From positions 124,001-188,000 of the forward strand of contig CAYOYB010000001.1 of the NCBI GenBank assembly GCA_964408085.1: 64,000 bases of DNA. The letters are read 5' to 3'. Of this stretch, positions 52,401-60,267 are shown in pieces. Source of the DNA: CAJLIR01 sp964408085. Lineage in GTDB: Bacteria; Bacillota_I; Bacilli_A; RF39; UBA660. Below the pieces are notes generated by a model. The model was given only the letters and a program-made list of their open reading frames with translations. It was not told the DNA's origin and did not search any database. Position numbers and translations under genes: made by a program. How positions within the stretch are numbered: position 1 is the first letter of the stretch; each line of letters starts with the position of its first letter.

Positions 52401-52475
52401 TTAAATAACAAGATAATTCAAATTCCAGATAATCAAAGTATTGTTTATGACGTACCAGAAAAGGAGGCAGCATAA
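49407..52475 (+). CDS. DNA primase (DnaG-type CHC2 zinc finger and Toprim)
   Basis: A 1022-residue primase. The CHC2 zinc finger reads CLCPFHNDNHPSM and CFSCQTTGN (about residues 33-65). The Toprim core has the metal-binding Glu267 in VEGYMD and LALDNDQAG. A C-terminal extension of about 600 residues has no recognised motif. An in-frame helix LYSEVLKQARIVDVLNYYGL lies before TTG 49455 and is conserved in primases; the only start in reach of the AGGGGA at 49396 is ATT 49407, which is proposed. It likely primes the transferred strand. Confidence 0.83.
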   Translation: MNLYSEVLKQARIVDVLNYYGLNIYHNKCLCPFHNDNHPSMVINPKKNIATCFSCQTTGNVISIVQKYEKLVNHNDITTNEAIAKVVDICHLNIDVSHLNKKSYNNKYSVTSRKYTEEEKNLLQVNENLNKLFTYNLSVSKEPKEYLYNRKIDDNDFKSASMGFVPKGQLLKVSEKSDKYPLSALLKLGYLKMNDRGDIYEAFSDRVMIPIHDEKGNIVTFCGRTIKEENPKYLHTSETEIFKKKELLYNFNNAKTLAYNNELILVEGYMDVVGAKKIGFENVVAVMGTAITPEHLRLIKNNHSTITLALDNDQAGLDAMIKYIPELLQQNFKVNVIDISKIGDYKDFGKLSEVGISYMEIQKVKTSGFSFILDYKYFKDKELNVENIASVYKDLKNHKLINNTYDESLFKEYLLSKTDFSKKELDEIIYPKKIEQKEKSINNFTSKAMSNFLYTELKLQVDKLNDSVLSTYYTTYRNSVENRLVSIFNKDPDLYLNYSNSTLNIESLLSEFLKENKEYSDYESLNRFKYNNVFEKTFIKNANGSAKIKLKDTQRQMVIEQFENSLSDQSKLALEEVEELYIINSIDDIDGILNYENNTLDLFKDNLKDRMFLNKDKMDFFKFGSLFPSINKDFIDNKFKGSTGNFKTILLYNNLNNKLNIDKDNVISEKQIKDNEESVIKEEPEVRNQIFNNDYYFSINKTLLVPSLETGTHFFVRIPGTEAKEYFYLPKEECIWSKPGETIFTKLKAGESYPIYNSSGEYIFTKSFDELKEKWDDKTKEESVSLHSPKKKNSELVSKESKMVSVDDKIIYDNSYISRYKEPFCRIYHSKIYLETEKGFYIKTEDPNVLLFAIKKICNWTDNKVYLIANPRKGLFNSGISKYRLQGFKKDFEKKLSFSEIDKYIKVFYPKDSKKREILTLEIPKEKCSFKSNYIKIPLVIDDINGYIEVNLIKSKINKDNVILELTKEEQIGFHSSNGEYINHYNSSKICDSYNEMILNNKIIQIPDNQSIVYDVPEKEAA

Positions 52476-53689
52476 TGGATGGCAATGCTAAACATGATTT
52501 AGAACATACAGCAGAAAGAACAGTTGCTGTATCAACCAAATCTAGCAAAATTTTTACTAAATTATTTGGCAAATTATTAATAAAAGCAAATCGCTATTAT
52601 CAAAAGCATTTTTCTTCATCTATGAAAGCGCTAAGGAATGATGGTTCAACTAAGGAATTATGCGTATCACCACCATTAACAAGAGCTGAGGTAAAGCAAA
52701 TAATAACAGCTTGTCGTGAGAATAATATTTTAATGGGAATTAAGAAAATGGATCCTAATGGTGAAGAAGGAAAAAATCAATCACTTCATAAGCAAGAGAA
52801 ACTTGCTAAAAATGAAATTAAATACAAAAAATGGGATGAGAGGCGTAAATCTACTTCTAAAATAAAAATTTTAAATAGATATTGTAAATCTCAAGCAGAT
52901 AAATATAAAAAATTATCTATCCAGGATGAAAATAAAAATTCTGAAGAAAATTATGTTATTATCTTTAATAAAAGTAGAATGGGTTTCTTTAATGAACAAC
53001 TTGCAAAGATACCACCAAATAGAGTTAAACAAAATGCAAAAAGTGATATTGAAGACATCAATAAGGATGGTATTATTGATGAACGTGATATTGAACCTAT
53101 GTTATCAAGGGGTATGAATTTAACAGTTAATGATTTAAATAGAATTGGAGAAGATTTTGGTTCATGCCCAGTTAGAGATTATCAAAAAAATTATTGCATC
53201 CAGAAAATAACTAAGGAAGAGTATTGTGAAATAAGAGAACAATTATTTGAACTTCCAAGTCATGGAGCTTGTGTATTAAATGAAAATGAAATGATAATTG
53301 CTGTTCGCTCAGAAGACTTAGAAGAATATAAAGATTATGCTCCTGATAGACCTATCAAAGAATATGGAGTATCTGGTGGTAGAGAAATAGAAAGTGAATC
53401 AAATAATAATGATATCATTGAATTAGAGATTGAAGATTTTAGAAAATATAAGCAATTTAAAGAAACTTATTCTTCTAAGGATTACGTTGCTAGATATAAT
53501 CCCAATGGTAAAATAACAATATTAGCAAAAGAAACTGATACTCAACAATTAGTTGAAGATAATAAAAAAAAATCGAAAACGGCAGATTTAGTAAACGAGG
53601 CAAATGAATTTGCTGAACAAAATAAGGATATTCAAGTTCCAGAAAATAATATTTTGGAACAGGAAGAAGAATTAGAAATTGATAATTAA
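52475..53689 (+). CDS. PcfB-like (DUF3801-type) protein
   Basis: A 404-residue protein that starts at TAATG, overlapping the primase stop. The N-terminal part (about 45-165: SMKALRNDGSTKELCVSPPL, RENNILMGIKKMDPNGEEGK, NYVIIFNKSRMGFFNEQLAK) fits the DUF3801/PcfB pattern. PcfB in pCF10 binds relaxase and precedes the coupling protein PcfC, just as here. An EF-hand-like segment DINKDGIIDERDI (about 190-202) is unusual. The acidic C-terminus ends EQEEELEIDN. Confidence 0.65.
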   Translation: MDGNAKHDLEHTAERTVAVSTKSSKIFTKLFGKLLIKANRYYQKHFSSSMKALRNDGSTKELCVSPPLTRAEVKQIITACRENNILMGIKKMDPNGEEGKNQSLHKQEKLAKNEIKYKKWDERRKSTSKIKILNRYCKSQADKYKKLSIQDENKNSEENYVIIFNKSRMGFFNEQLAKIPPNRVKQNAKSDIEDINKDGIIDERDIEPMLSRGMNLTVNDLNRIGEDFGSCPVRDYQKNYCIQKITKEEYCEIREQLFELPSHGACVLNENEMIIAVRSEDLEEYKDYAPDRPIKEYGVSGGREIESESNNNDIIELEIEDFRKYKQFKETYSSKDYVARYNPNGKITILAKETDTQQLVEDNKKKSKTADLVNEANEFAEQNKDIQVPENNILEQEEELEIDN

Positions 53690-55619
53690 ACGTAATAAAA
53701 ATAGTAGTATTTTAATTACAATATTGATTATTTTAATTGCCTCATATTATACATTAAGAGTATGTAGTTTATCAGAAGTGGCTGGTAAATTTGAATTTGA
53801 GCATTTAACAGAAGCATTGGATAAAATCCATATTATAACTACTCCTGTAATAATTAATATAAAAACTATCACTACATCGTTATTTGTTGGTGTTTTTTGT
53901 TGGTTAATTATTCAAACAATTATGAATCAAAATAAAAAAAATCTCCAGGAAGATACGTATGGTAGTGCAGAATGGGAAAGTTCAAAAGCAGTAAAACCAT
54001 ATTGTGAGAAAAATTTAGAAAGAAATCAGATTTTTACATCAACTGAAATGTTTTCAAAAAATATGAAAATATCTAAAAGAAACAGGCATTTAATGCTTAT
54101 TGGTAGACCAGGTTGTGGGAAAAGTCGATTCTATTTTAAGGTTAATTTGTTGAATGCTAATGGAGAAACTTTTGTTGTCACAGACCCTAAGGGAGAATTA
54201 GTCAGAGATTGTGGAATGTCCTTGATTAATCTTGGATATGATATACGTGTTTTAAACTTAGTAGATAAATCAAAATCTGATCACTTCAATCCACTTTTGT
54301 ATATCAAAAAGATAAATAAATTAAATGATAAAGCAGAAAACCAAGAATGGATAGCTGAAGATGATGTAATGACCTTGATTAATACTTTAATGTTAAATAC
54401 GAAATCTGAAACGATTGAAACAAATACTGGAGATCCATTTTGGGAAAAATCGGAAGCATTATTCCTTCAAGCCATTATTTATTATATAATTTTTAATTAT
54501 GAAGACAAGGATAAAAATTTTAAAACTGTTTTGGAACTGATAAGATACGCTGAACCAGATAAAGAAGGAAATTCTAAACTAGGAGATATGTTTAAGGTAT
54601 GGGAAACAAAAGATCCAAATAATATTGGAATAAAGCAATGGAAGCATTTTAAAGTATCTGCATCATCTCCAAAGATGATGAGCACGATAATTATGACAGC
54701 ATCAGCTCGACTTGCTCCATTTAATATATCTGAAATAGAGTCAATGACTGTTGATGATACTATGGAATTAAATCGTATTGGTGGAAAAGGTGATGAAGGA
54801 AAAATTGCCTATTTTATAATTAATAGTCCAAACGATTCAACTTTCAATTTTATGGCAAGTATTTTATATACTCAAATATTTTCTATTATAGATGCAAATG
54901 CAACTAAAAACAACGGTTCATTAGCTACACCTTGTCAAATATTTTGTGATGAATGGGCTCAGCTAGGAGTTATACCACGATATTTAGAAAATTTAGCATA
55001 CGTTCGTGGGCTTAATTGTGGTATTACCACTTGCTTACAATCATTATCTCAGCTAAAGAAAGTTTATAAAGATAACTGGGAAACAGCACTCGATTGTTGT
55101 GATTATGTCTTGTTTATGGGTTCACGTAGTAAGGAAACATTAGAATATATTTCATCTATGTTAGGTAAAAAAACTTGGTATAAAAAATCTTCAGGGCGTA
55201 CTTATTCTCGCCAGGGTTCATCATCATATAACTGGGATATTGTTGGTCGTGAGTTGGCTTTTGTAGATGAATTAGCTAGAATGGAAAGTGGATATGGAAT
55301 TTTATTAGTTGCAGGTATGCGACCGTTTTATTCTAAATTATATGATTTAACTAAACATCCAAGATATAGTGAATTATTTGAAAGTTGGAATGAAAAAGAA
55401 ACTATAAATAATCGTTATGATCATTCCATGGAGAGAGGTAGGAGTAAGGACAATAGAAGAAAGCAAAAGATGTTCAGAGATTTAGGATTAGGTTTTGTTA
55501 AAGTTAAACCAGAATTTAAAGCAAGAGATTTAACTCAATATGAAGAACATCAGTTTAGCAAAGATACCATTCTTCTCTCTTCTAAAAGTTTGACAGATGA
55601 ATTATTAGATAATTTATAG
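53679..55619 (+). CDS. VirD4-type coupling ATPase (T4CP)
   Basis: A 646-residue coupling protein. Two N-terminal membrane helices (about 8-26 and 65-85) are followed by the TraG/VirD4 ATPase with Walker A GRPGCGKS (residues 142-149), FVVTDPKGELVRDCG, a Walker B region CQIFCDEWAQLG and the arginine-bearing CLQSLSQLKKVY. It brings the relaxase-DNA complex to the channel. It begins with TTG inside the end of the previous gene, an 11-base overlap. Closest in layout to PcfC of Gram-positive conjugation systems. Confidence 0.9.
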   Translation: MIIKRNKNSSILITILIILIASYYTLRVCSLSEVAGKFEFEHLTEALDKIHIITTPVIINIKTITTSLFVGVFCWLIIQTIMNQNKKNLQEDTYGSAEWESSKAVKPYCEKNLERNQIFTSTEMFSKNMKISKRNRHLMLIGRPGCGKSRFYFKVNLLNANGETFVVTDPKGELVRDCGMSLINLGYDIRVLNLVDKSKSDHFNPLLYIKKINKLNDKAENQEWIAEDDVMTLINTLMLNTKSETIETNTGDPFWEKSEALFLQAIIYYIIFNYEDKDKNFKTVLELIRYAEPDKEGNSKLGDMFKVWETKDPNNIGIKQWKHFKVSASSPKMMSTIIMTASARLAPFNISEIESMTVDDTMELNRIGGKGDEGKIAYFIINSPNDSTFNFMASILYTQIFSIIDANATKNNGSLATPCQIFCDEWAQLGVIPRYLENLAYVRGLNCGITTCLQSLSQLKKVYKDNWETALDCCDYVLFMGSRSKETLEYISSMLGKKTWYKKSSGRTYSRQGSSSYNWDIVGRELAFVDELARMESGYGILLVAGMRPFYSKLYDLTKHPRYSELFESWNEKETINNRYDHSMERGRSKDNRRKQKMFRDLGLGFVKVKPEFKARDLTQYEEHQFSKDTILLSSKSLTDELLDNL

Positions 55620-55672
55620 GCACAATTCCAGAAATATGTTATAATTAAATAAATAATACAGGAGGTGAAACA

Positions 55673-55948
55673 ATGAAAAAATCAGAAATGATCGAATCAC
55701 TAGCAAATGCTACTGGATTATCTAAAGCAGATAGTACAAAGGCATTTAATGAAGTATTTGAAATGATTAAAGGTGAACTTGCAAAGGGGAATAATGTTGC
55801 AGTATCAGGATTTGGAACTTTTAAAGTTTCAAACAGAGCAGCTAGAACTGCTAGAAATCCAAAAACTGGAGCAGCAATTCAAGTTCCAGCTAGTAAAGCT
55901 GTAAAATTCCAAGTTAGTTCTGAATTAAAAAGAATTGTTAATGAATAG
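55673..55948 (+). CDS. HU-family DNA-binding protein
   Basis: A 91-residue HU protein (MKKSEMIESLANATGLSKAD, GFGTFKVSNRAARTARNPKT and KAVKFQVSSELK). It bends DNA and could compact or process the element. A strong GGAGGTG site precedes the ATG, and TATAAT at about 55639 suggests its own promoter. Two terminators follow. The normal chromosomal HU gene is not in the window. Confidence 0.93.
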   Translation: MKKSEMIESLANATGLSKADSTKAFNEVFEMIKGELAKGNNVAVSGFGTFKVSNRAARTARNPKTGAAIQVPASKAVKFQVSSELKRIVNE

Positions 55949-55963
55949 ATTTAATTGATAGAT

Positions 55964-55991
55964 ATTAGTACATTAGTTGTACTAATTTTTT
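55964..55991 (+). terminator. Terminator 1 after the HU gene
   Basis: ATTAGTAC, a 7-base loop and GTACTAAT are followed by six T. Confidence 0.8.
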
Positions 55992-56021
55992 GTTTTTTAG
56001 AATATCGTCTGTAGTAAATGA

Positions 56022-56050
56022 ATTAGCAAAAATTATTGCTAATTTTTTTT
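56022..56050 (+). terminator. Terminator 2 after the HU gene
   Basis: ATTAGCAA, a 6-base loop and TTGCTAAT are followed by T. The T run merges into the -10 box of the next promoter. Confidence 0.75.
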
Positions 56051-56058
56051 ATACTGTA

Positions 56059-56076
56059 AGTTTACACTAGTAAACT
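56059..56076. promoter_or_regulatory. ICE operator E
   Basis: AGTTTA-CACTAG-TAAACT, a perfect six-base-arm palindrome that starts 3 bases after a TATACT -10 box (56050-56055), in front of the mating-channel operon. Confidence 0.8.
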
Positions 56077-56100
56077 GCAAAAATAGAAAAGGAGAAAATT

Positions 56101-56427
56101 ATGAAAAAAAATAATTTAGTGGTGAGATTTAAACAAGCAGGGAAAAAGGTAGTAAGTCTAATGAATATCGTTTTTTGTGGTTTTATTTTAAGTATGAACA
56201 GTGTTCATGCTGAAGGAAGTAATACAAGTAGCATCGATGGATTCATAACTTTTATATGTGATTGGTTATTAAAAATCGGTGGAGTAGTTGCTTTGATTGG
56301 TGCAGTTATGTTTGCACTAGGTTGGCAACGTGACGATGCCGAAGGTAAGAGTCGTGGTCTTATGACAATGATGGCAGGATTTATGGTAATAGCTATTAGT
56401 CAATCTAAAGGTTTATTTGGTTTATAA
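56101..56427 (+). CDS. VirB2/Maff2-like small membrane protein
   Basis: A 108-residue protein. A hydrophobic N-terminal segment with a possible cut near VHA-EG is followed by two membrane helices (LLKIGGVVALIGAVMFALGW and GLMTMMAGFMVIAISQS). Size, layout and place before a VirB6-like gene match pilin-like Maff2/VirB2 subunits of Gram-positive ICEs. First gene of the operon controlled by operator E; AAAAGGAG precedes its ATG. Confidence 0.72.
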   Translation: MKKNNLVVRFKQAGKKVVSLMNIVFCGFILSMNSVHAEGSNTSSIDGFITFICDWLLKIGGVVALIGAVMFALGWQRDDAEGKSRGLMTMMAGFMVIAISQSKGLFGL

Positions 56428-56452
56428 AATCTAAAAAAAGGAGGATTTACAA

Positions 56453-57271
56453 GTGGCAGGATTTATTGAAAATCTATTTAGAATATCCTTCAGAGTTTTA
56501 GGATTCAAGATAGATATTAGCGACTTCGTTGGCACGATTCGCAATTTATGTAATTGGAATACTGTGACAAAAACAACTATATGGTCACTGGCATCTAGTA
56601 TCCATTCAATTATTGTACCTATAGGATTAAGTTTATTAACTCTCTTCTTTTTAATAGATTTGACAAAAAAAGCAATGGATTATGAGCGTATGAGTTGGGA
56701 ACGAATAGTATTTACATTTATTCGTTTCCTAATTTTTAAAATGTTAATAGAAAATTCATTCCAATTGCTTTCATCAATAATGAATATTGCAAATGAGATT
56801 CTTACAAAAGTCACTAGTTCTATGTCGACAGCAATATCACTACCTAATTTAGCAACACAAATGGGTGATCTAGTAAGAAATGCAGGGGGATTTATTGATA
56901 GAGGGTTTATGGGAGTTATTATCTTAATTTTATATATACCATTTATGGGTACTTTGATAGGCGTGTTAGTTCAAGTATTTTTACGTATTGGTAAATTGAT
57001 TTTAAGTTTTGCATTTTCTCCAATTCCAATAGCTGTGGGCACTTGGGAAGATGGTCAAAACGTTTGCAGAAGATTTATAATGTCTACTATTGCTCTTGGA
57101 ATAGAGGCATCAATGATTGTTGTTTCCACAGCAATATATTCATTAGCATTATCAACATTAACAGATGCAGGTTCTATAAGTTCACTTATAGCGATAATGT
57201 TCTTGAATGGATTTTTAATGGCTATGATTTCTATGACTAGTACAATGGCAGAAAGGTGGGTGGGTGCATAA
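56453..57271 (+). CDS. VirB6/TrbL-like channel protein
   Basis: A 272-residue polytopic membrane protein that starts with GTG after AAAGGAGG. It has about six helices (IHSIIVPIGLSLLTLFFLID, FMGVIILILYIPFMGTLIGV, ALGIEASMIVVSTAIYSLAL). It probably forms the inner-membrane channel of the mating apparatus. It overlaps the PrgI gene at TAATG. Confidence 0.78.
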   Translation: MAGFIENLFRISFRVLGFKIDISDFVGTIRNLCNWNTVTKTTIWSLASSIHSIIVPIGLSLLTLFFLIDLTKKAMDYERMSWERIVFTFIRFLIFKMLIENSFQLLSSIMNIANEILTKVTSSMSTAISLPNLATQMGDLVRNAGGFIDRGFMGVIILILYIPFMGTLIGVLVQVFLRIGKLILSFAFSPIPIAVGTWEDGQNVCRRFIMSTIALGIEASMIVVSTAIYSLALSTLTDAGSISSLIAIMFLNGFLMAMISMTSTMAERWVGA

Positions 57272-57897
57272 TGGATCGAATTGAACCTAGGATTCACGAT
57301 GAAATAAAAGATTACAAAGAAAAATTTTATAATTTTACATTAAGACAATGGATTTTTGGAATTCTTATTATTATAACCACAGTGCCTTTATACTTGATTT
57401 TATCACCAAAGATAGGCAGTGATATTACAGGATGGGTAGTTATTATAATTGCAATTCCTATTGGTTTTTTTGGATTTGTACCAATACAAGGATTAAATGC
57501 TGAAAGAATAATTTTTTATTGGAAACGTAATTACATTAATTTTGCTAAACCAATACTTTATAAAACTGAAGCAGAATTGCTATTAGAAAAATCAAAAGGT
57601 AATCGTAGTAAAAAATCTAATTTAAAAGTATCAAAAAAGGAATATAAGAACGATAAAAAGAACGAAAAAATAAGGTTAAAGAATCAAAAAAAGGAGCGTA
57701 ATAAACAAAGGGAACTTTCAAGAGCAAAAAAGAAGTTTGGAATTAATACATTAGAAACAACTACTAGTGATTTTTCATTAAGTCCAGAGGAAGCACAAAT
57801 ATTACTGAAACTTGCAAAACAAGTTGTGGGAAAGGATAATGGTCAGATAAATGAACAAGAAAAAGAAACAGAACAAAAAGAATGCAAAGAAGAATAA
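57271..57897 (+). CDS. PrgI-family conjugation protein
   Basis: A 208-residue protein. A PrgI/VirB3-type region has two close membrane helices (WIFGILIIITTVPLYLIL and GWVVIIIAIPIGFFGFVPIQ) and the ERIIFYWKRNYINFAKP motif. The C-terminal half is highly basic and charged. ATG 57271 follows GAAAGGTGGG and overlaps the stop of the previous gene. PrgI is a partner of the VirB4 ATPase, which comes next. Confidence 0.85.
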   Translation: MDRIEPRIHDEIKDYKEKFYNFTLRQWIFGILIIITTVPLYLILSPKIGSDITGWVVIIIAIPIGFFGFVPIQGLNAERIIFYWKRNYINFAKPILYKTEAELLLEKSKGNRSKKSNLKVSKKEYKNDKKNEKIRLKNQKKERNKQRELSRAKKKFGINTLETTTSDFSLSPEEAQILLKLAKQVVGKDNGQINEQEKETEQKECKEE

Positions 57898-60265
57898 AAT
57901 GATACCTAAAGTGTTCACTCCTAAAACCAATCAACAAATAATTTCTTATATGTTTAAAGATGTAGATGAACGAACTGGTATTTTTCAAATTAATGAAGAT
58001 ACTTATTCTATTTGCATGGAATATACAGATGTTTCATTTGCTAAAGCAAATGATGAGGAAGCAGAAAATATTTTCTTCAAATGGCTTGAATATTTACATT
58101 CATTTCGTGAGGATGCCCACATTGAAGTAATCAATGCTGGAACTCCAATAAAGACTGAAAAATATAAAGAAAGGTTTGTATTTCAAACTGAACATTTAGA
58201 AGATAAAAATCAACTGAAAATTGCAGATGAATTAAATAATCTTATTACAAATTCACTGGGTACTAATGAAGAAACATTACAAACAAAAAGATTCATCGTT
58301 ATATCTTTGAAAGCAAAAAGTTATATAGAAGCAAATGCTTTGTTTTTAAATATATTTTTAAAGACAGAACAAAAGTTTAAAGAACTAAAATCGAAAGTGG
58401 ATCTAGTTAGTATTAAAGAAAGACTTAAATTTATATATAATTTTTTTAATGTAGAATCTACTGAGGATAAAAATATAGATAGTATTTGTGAGTATGCAAA
58501 AGCAAATAATTTAACTATATTTGATGTCATTGCTCCTAAAAAAATCTTAATGCGTGAAGCAGACTTGATAGAAATAGATGATAAAAAGTTTATAAGGGTT
58601 TTATATGTTTCTAAACTCCCAAAAAGTTTGACTCCAAGATTTTACAATAGAATAACTACACTAGATGAAGTTAATTTAATTACAACATTAAATATAACTC
58701 CAACGAATGCTGCAAAAATGATAAAACAGGTTGATAAGAGTTTATCAGCTATGGAAACAGAAAGACTTGAAAAGATTAAAAGAGCAGGTAAAAGTAATTT
58801 AGACTATGAATGGGTAAAGGATAAAAAATTAGAAACAAAAATATCAAATGCCGAACAATTACAATATGATCTTCAAAAAAATAATCAAAAGATATTTCAA
58901 AATAATTTTTTAGTATGTATAACAGCTAATAGTTTTGAAGAATTAGAAGATCAAACAGTTAGAGTACAAGAAGTTGCTTCAGAGATGTTAGTAGAATTAA
59001 AACCTCTTTTATGGCAACAACTTGAAGGATTACAAAATATTCTTCCTTTAGGGCATAATACTCTCCAATTTCAAAGGACATTGACTAGTGAAGCAACAGC
59101 TGTTAATGTTCCATTTAATAGTAAAGACTTCAATCATGAGAAGTCTTTATTTTATGGAGTAAATCTTGTAAGTAAAAATGCTATATTTTGTGATAGAAAA
59201 AAATTAATCAATGGGAACGGATGTGTTTTAGCAACTTCAGGAGCAGGTAAATCTTTTAATGTTAAAACAATTATTGAGCAAATTTTAATTCGCTACCCAT
59301 TAGATGATATTTGCATAATAGAACCACAAAATGAGTATTCAAATTTACTAGAAGTTTTTGGTGGGCAAAAGATATTTATATCTACTAACTCTAATACTCA
59401 TATCAATCCTTTTGATTTATCTTTAAATTATGGATGTACTGATAATGGAAAGAGTCAACCTGTAAAAAGTAAGGTAGAATATATAATTGCCTTTCTTGAG
59501 AGCATCGTTGGAGCTAATGCGTTAACTGGTGGGCAAAAAACAATTATAGATAGATGCACTAAAATTATATTTGAGGATTATGAAAAAAGTAATTTTTCAG
59601 ATGATAATTTACTACCAACTTTACCAGATTTCTATAATATGCTTTTAAAACAGCCAGAACAAGAGGCAAAAGATCTTGCACTTATTATCGAAAGATATGT
59701 CAAGGGTTCTATGGATTTGTTTTCTAAAAAAACAAATATAGATATCCAAAATAGATTAGTATCATTTGATATTAGCCAACTATCAGAATCATTGCAAACT
59801 ACTGGGTATCTAGTTGTATTAGATCATATACAGAATAGACTCGCAAGAAATAAGGAACTAGGGAAGTATACGTGGATTTTTATTGATGAGTTTCATATAT
59901 TACTTGCTAATCCATACTCTGCACAATATGTCGCAAACTTCTATAAAACAGGAAGAAAATTAAATGCTTTAAATACTGTTATATCTCAACAAATATCTCA
60001 TTTGTTAAGATCTGAATCTGGTAAAGATATTTTATCAAATTCAGAGTTTGCCCTAATATTAAAACAAAAACCACTAGACTTGCCATCTATTTGTAATATT
60101 TTCAATATAAGTGAAGAGGAATCAATGTATGTGCAAGGAGATGCTCCAACAGGACAGGGATTAGTAGTTTTTGGTTCAGATGTAATTCCTTTTACTAATA
60201 AAGTACCTACTGATTATTTAATATATAAAGTTAATAATACAGATAGTCAAGTTCAAGCGAGGTAA
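57851..60265 (+). CDS. VirB4-type conjugation ATPase
   Basis: An 804-residue ATPase. The N-terminal 430 residues are the VirB4 assembly domain. Walker A is ATSGAGKSF (residues 461-469), Walker B is YTWIFIDEFHILL, followed by RKLNALNTVISQQ. It powers assembly of the channel and DNA passage. ATG 57851 overlaps the PrgI gene by 47 bases; ATG 57899 (MIPKVFTP), just after the PrgI stop, is an alternative start. Confidence 0.92.
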   Translation: MNKKKKQNKKNAKKNKMIPKVFTPKTNQQIISYMFKDVDERTGIFQINEDTYSICMEYTDVSFAKANDEEAENIFFKWLEYLHSFREDAHIEVINAGTPIKTEKYKERFVFQTEHLEDKNQLKIADELNNLITNSLGTNEETLQTKRFIVISLKAKSYIEANALFLNIFLKTEQKFKELKSKVDLVSIKERLKFIYNFFNVESTEDKNIDSICEYAKANNLTIFDVIAPKKILMREADLIEIDDKKFIRVLYVSKLPKSLTPRFYNRITTLDEVNLITTLNITPTNAAKMIKQVDKSLSAMETERLEKIKRAGKSNLDYEWVKDKKLETKISNAEQLQYDLQKNNQKIFQNNFLVCITANSFEELEDQTVRVQEVASEMLVELKPLLWQQLEGLQNILPLGHNTLQFQRTLTSEATAVNVPFNSKDFNHEKSLFYGVNLVSKNAIFCDRKKLINGNGCVLATSGAGKSFNVKTIIEQILIRYPLDDICIIEPQNEYSNLLEVFGGQKIFISTNSNTHINPFDLSLNYGCTDNGKSQPVKSKVEYIIAFLESIVGANALTGGQKTIIDRCTKIIFEDYEKSNFSDDNLLPTLPDFYNMLLKQPEQEAKDLALIIERYVKGSMDLFSKKTNIDIQNRLVSFDISQLSESLQTTGYLVVLDHIQNRLARNKELGKYTWIFIDEFHILLANPYSAQYVANFYKTGRKLNALNTVISQQISHLLRSESGKDILSNSEFALILKQKPLDLPSICNIFNISEEESMYVQGDAPTGQGLVVFGSDVIPFTNKVPTDYLIYKVNNTDSQVQAR

Positions 60266-60267
60266 TT

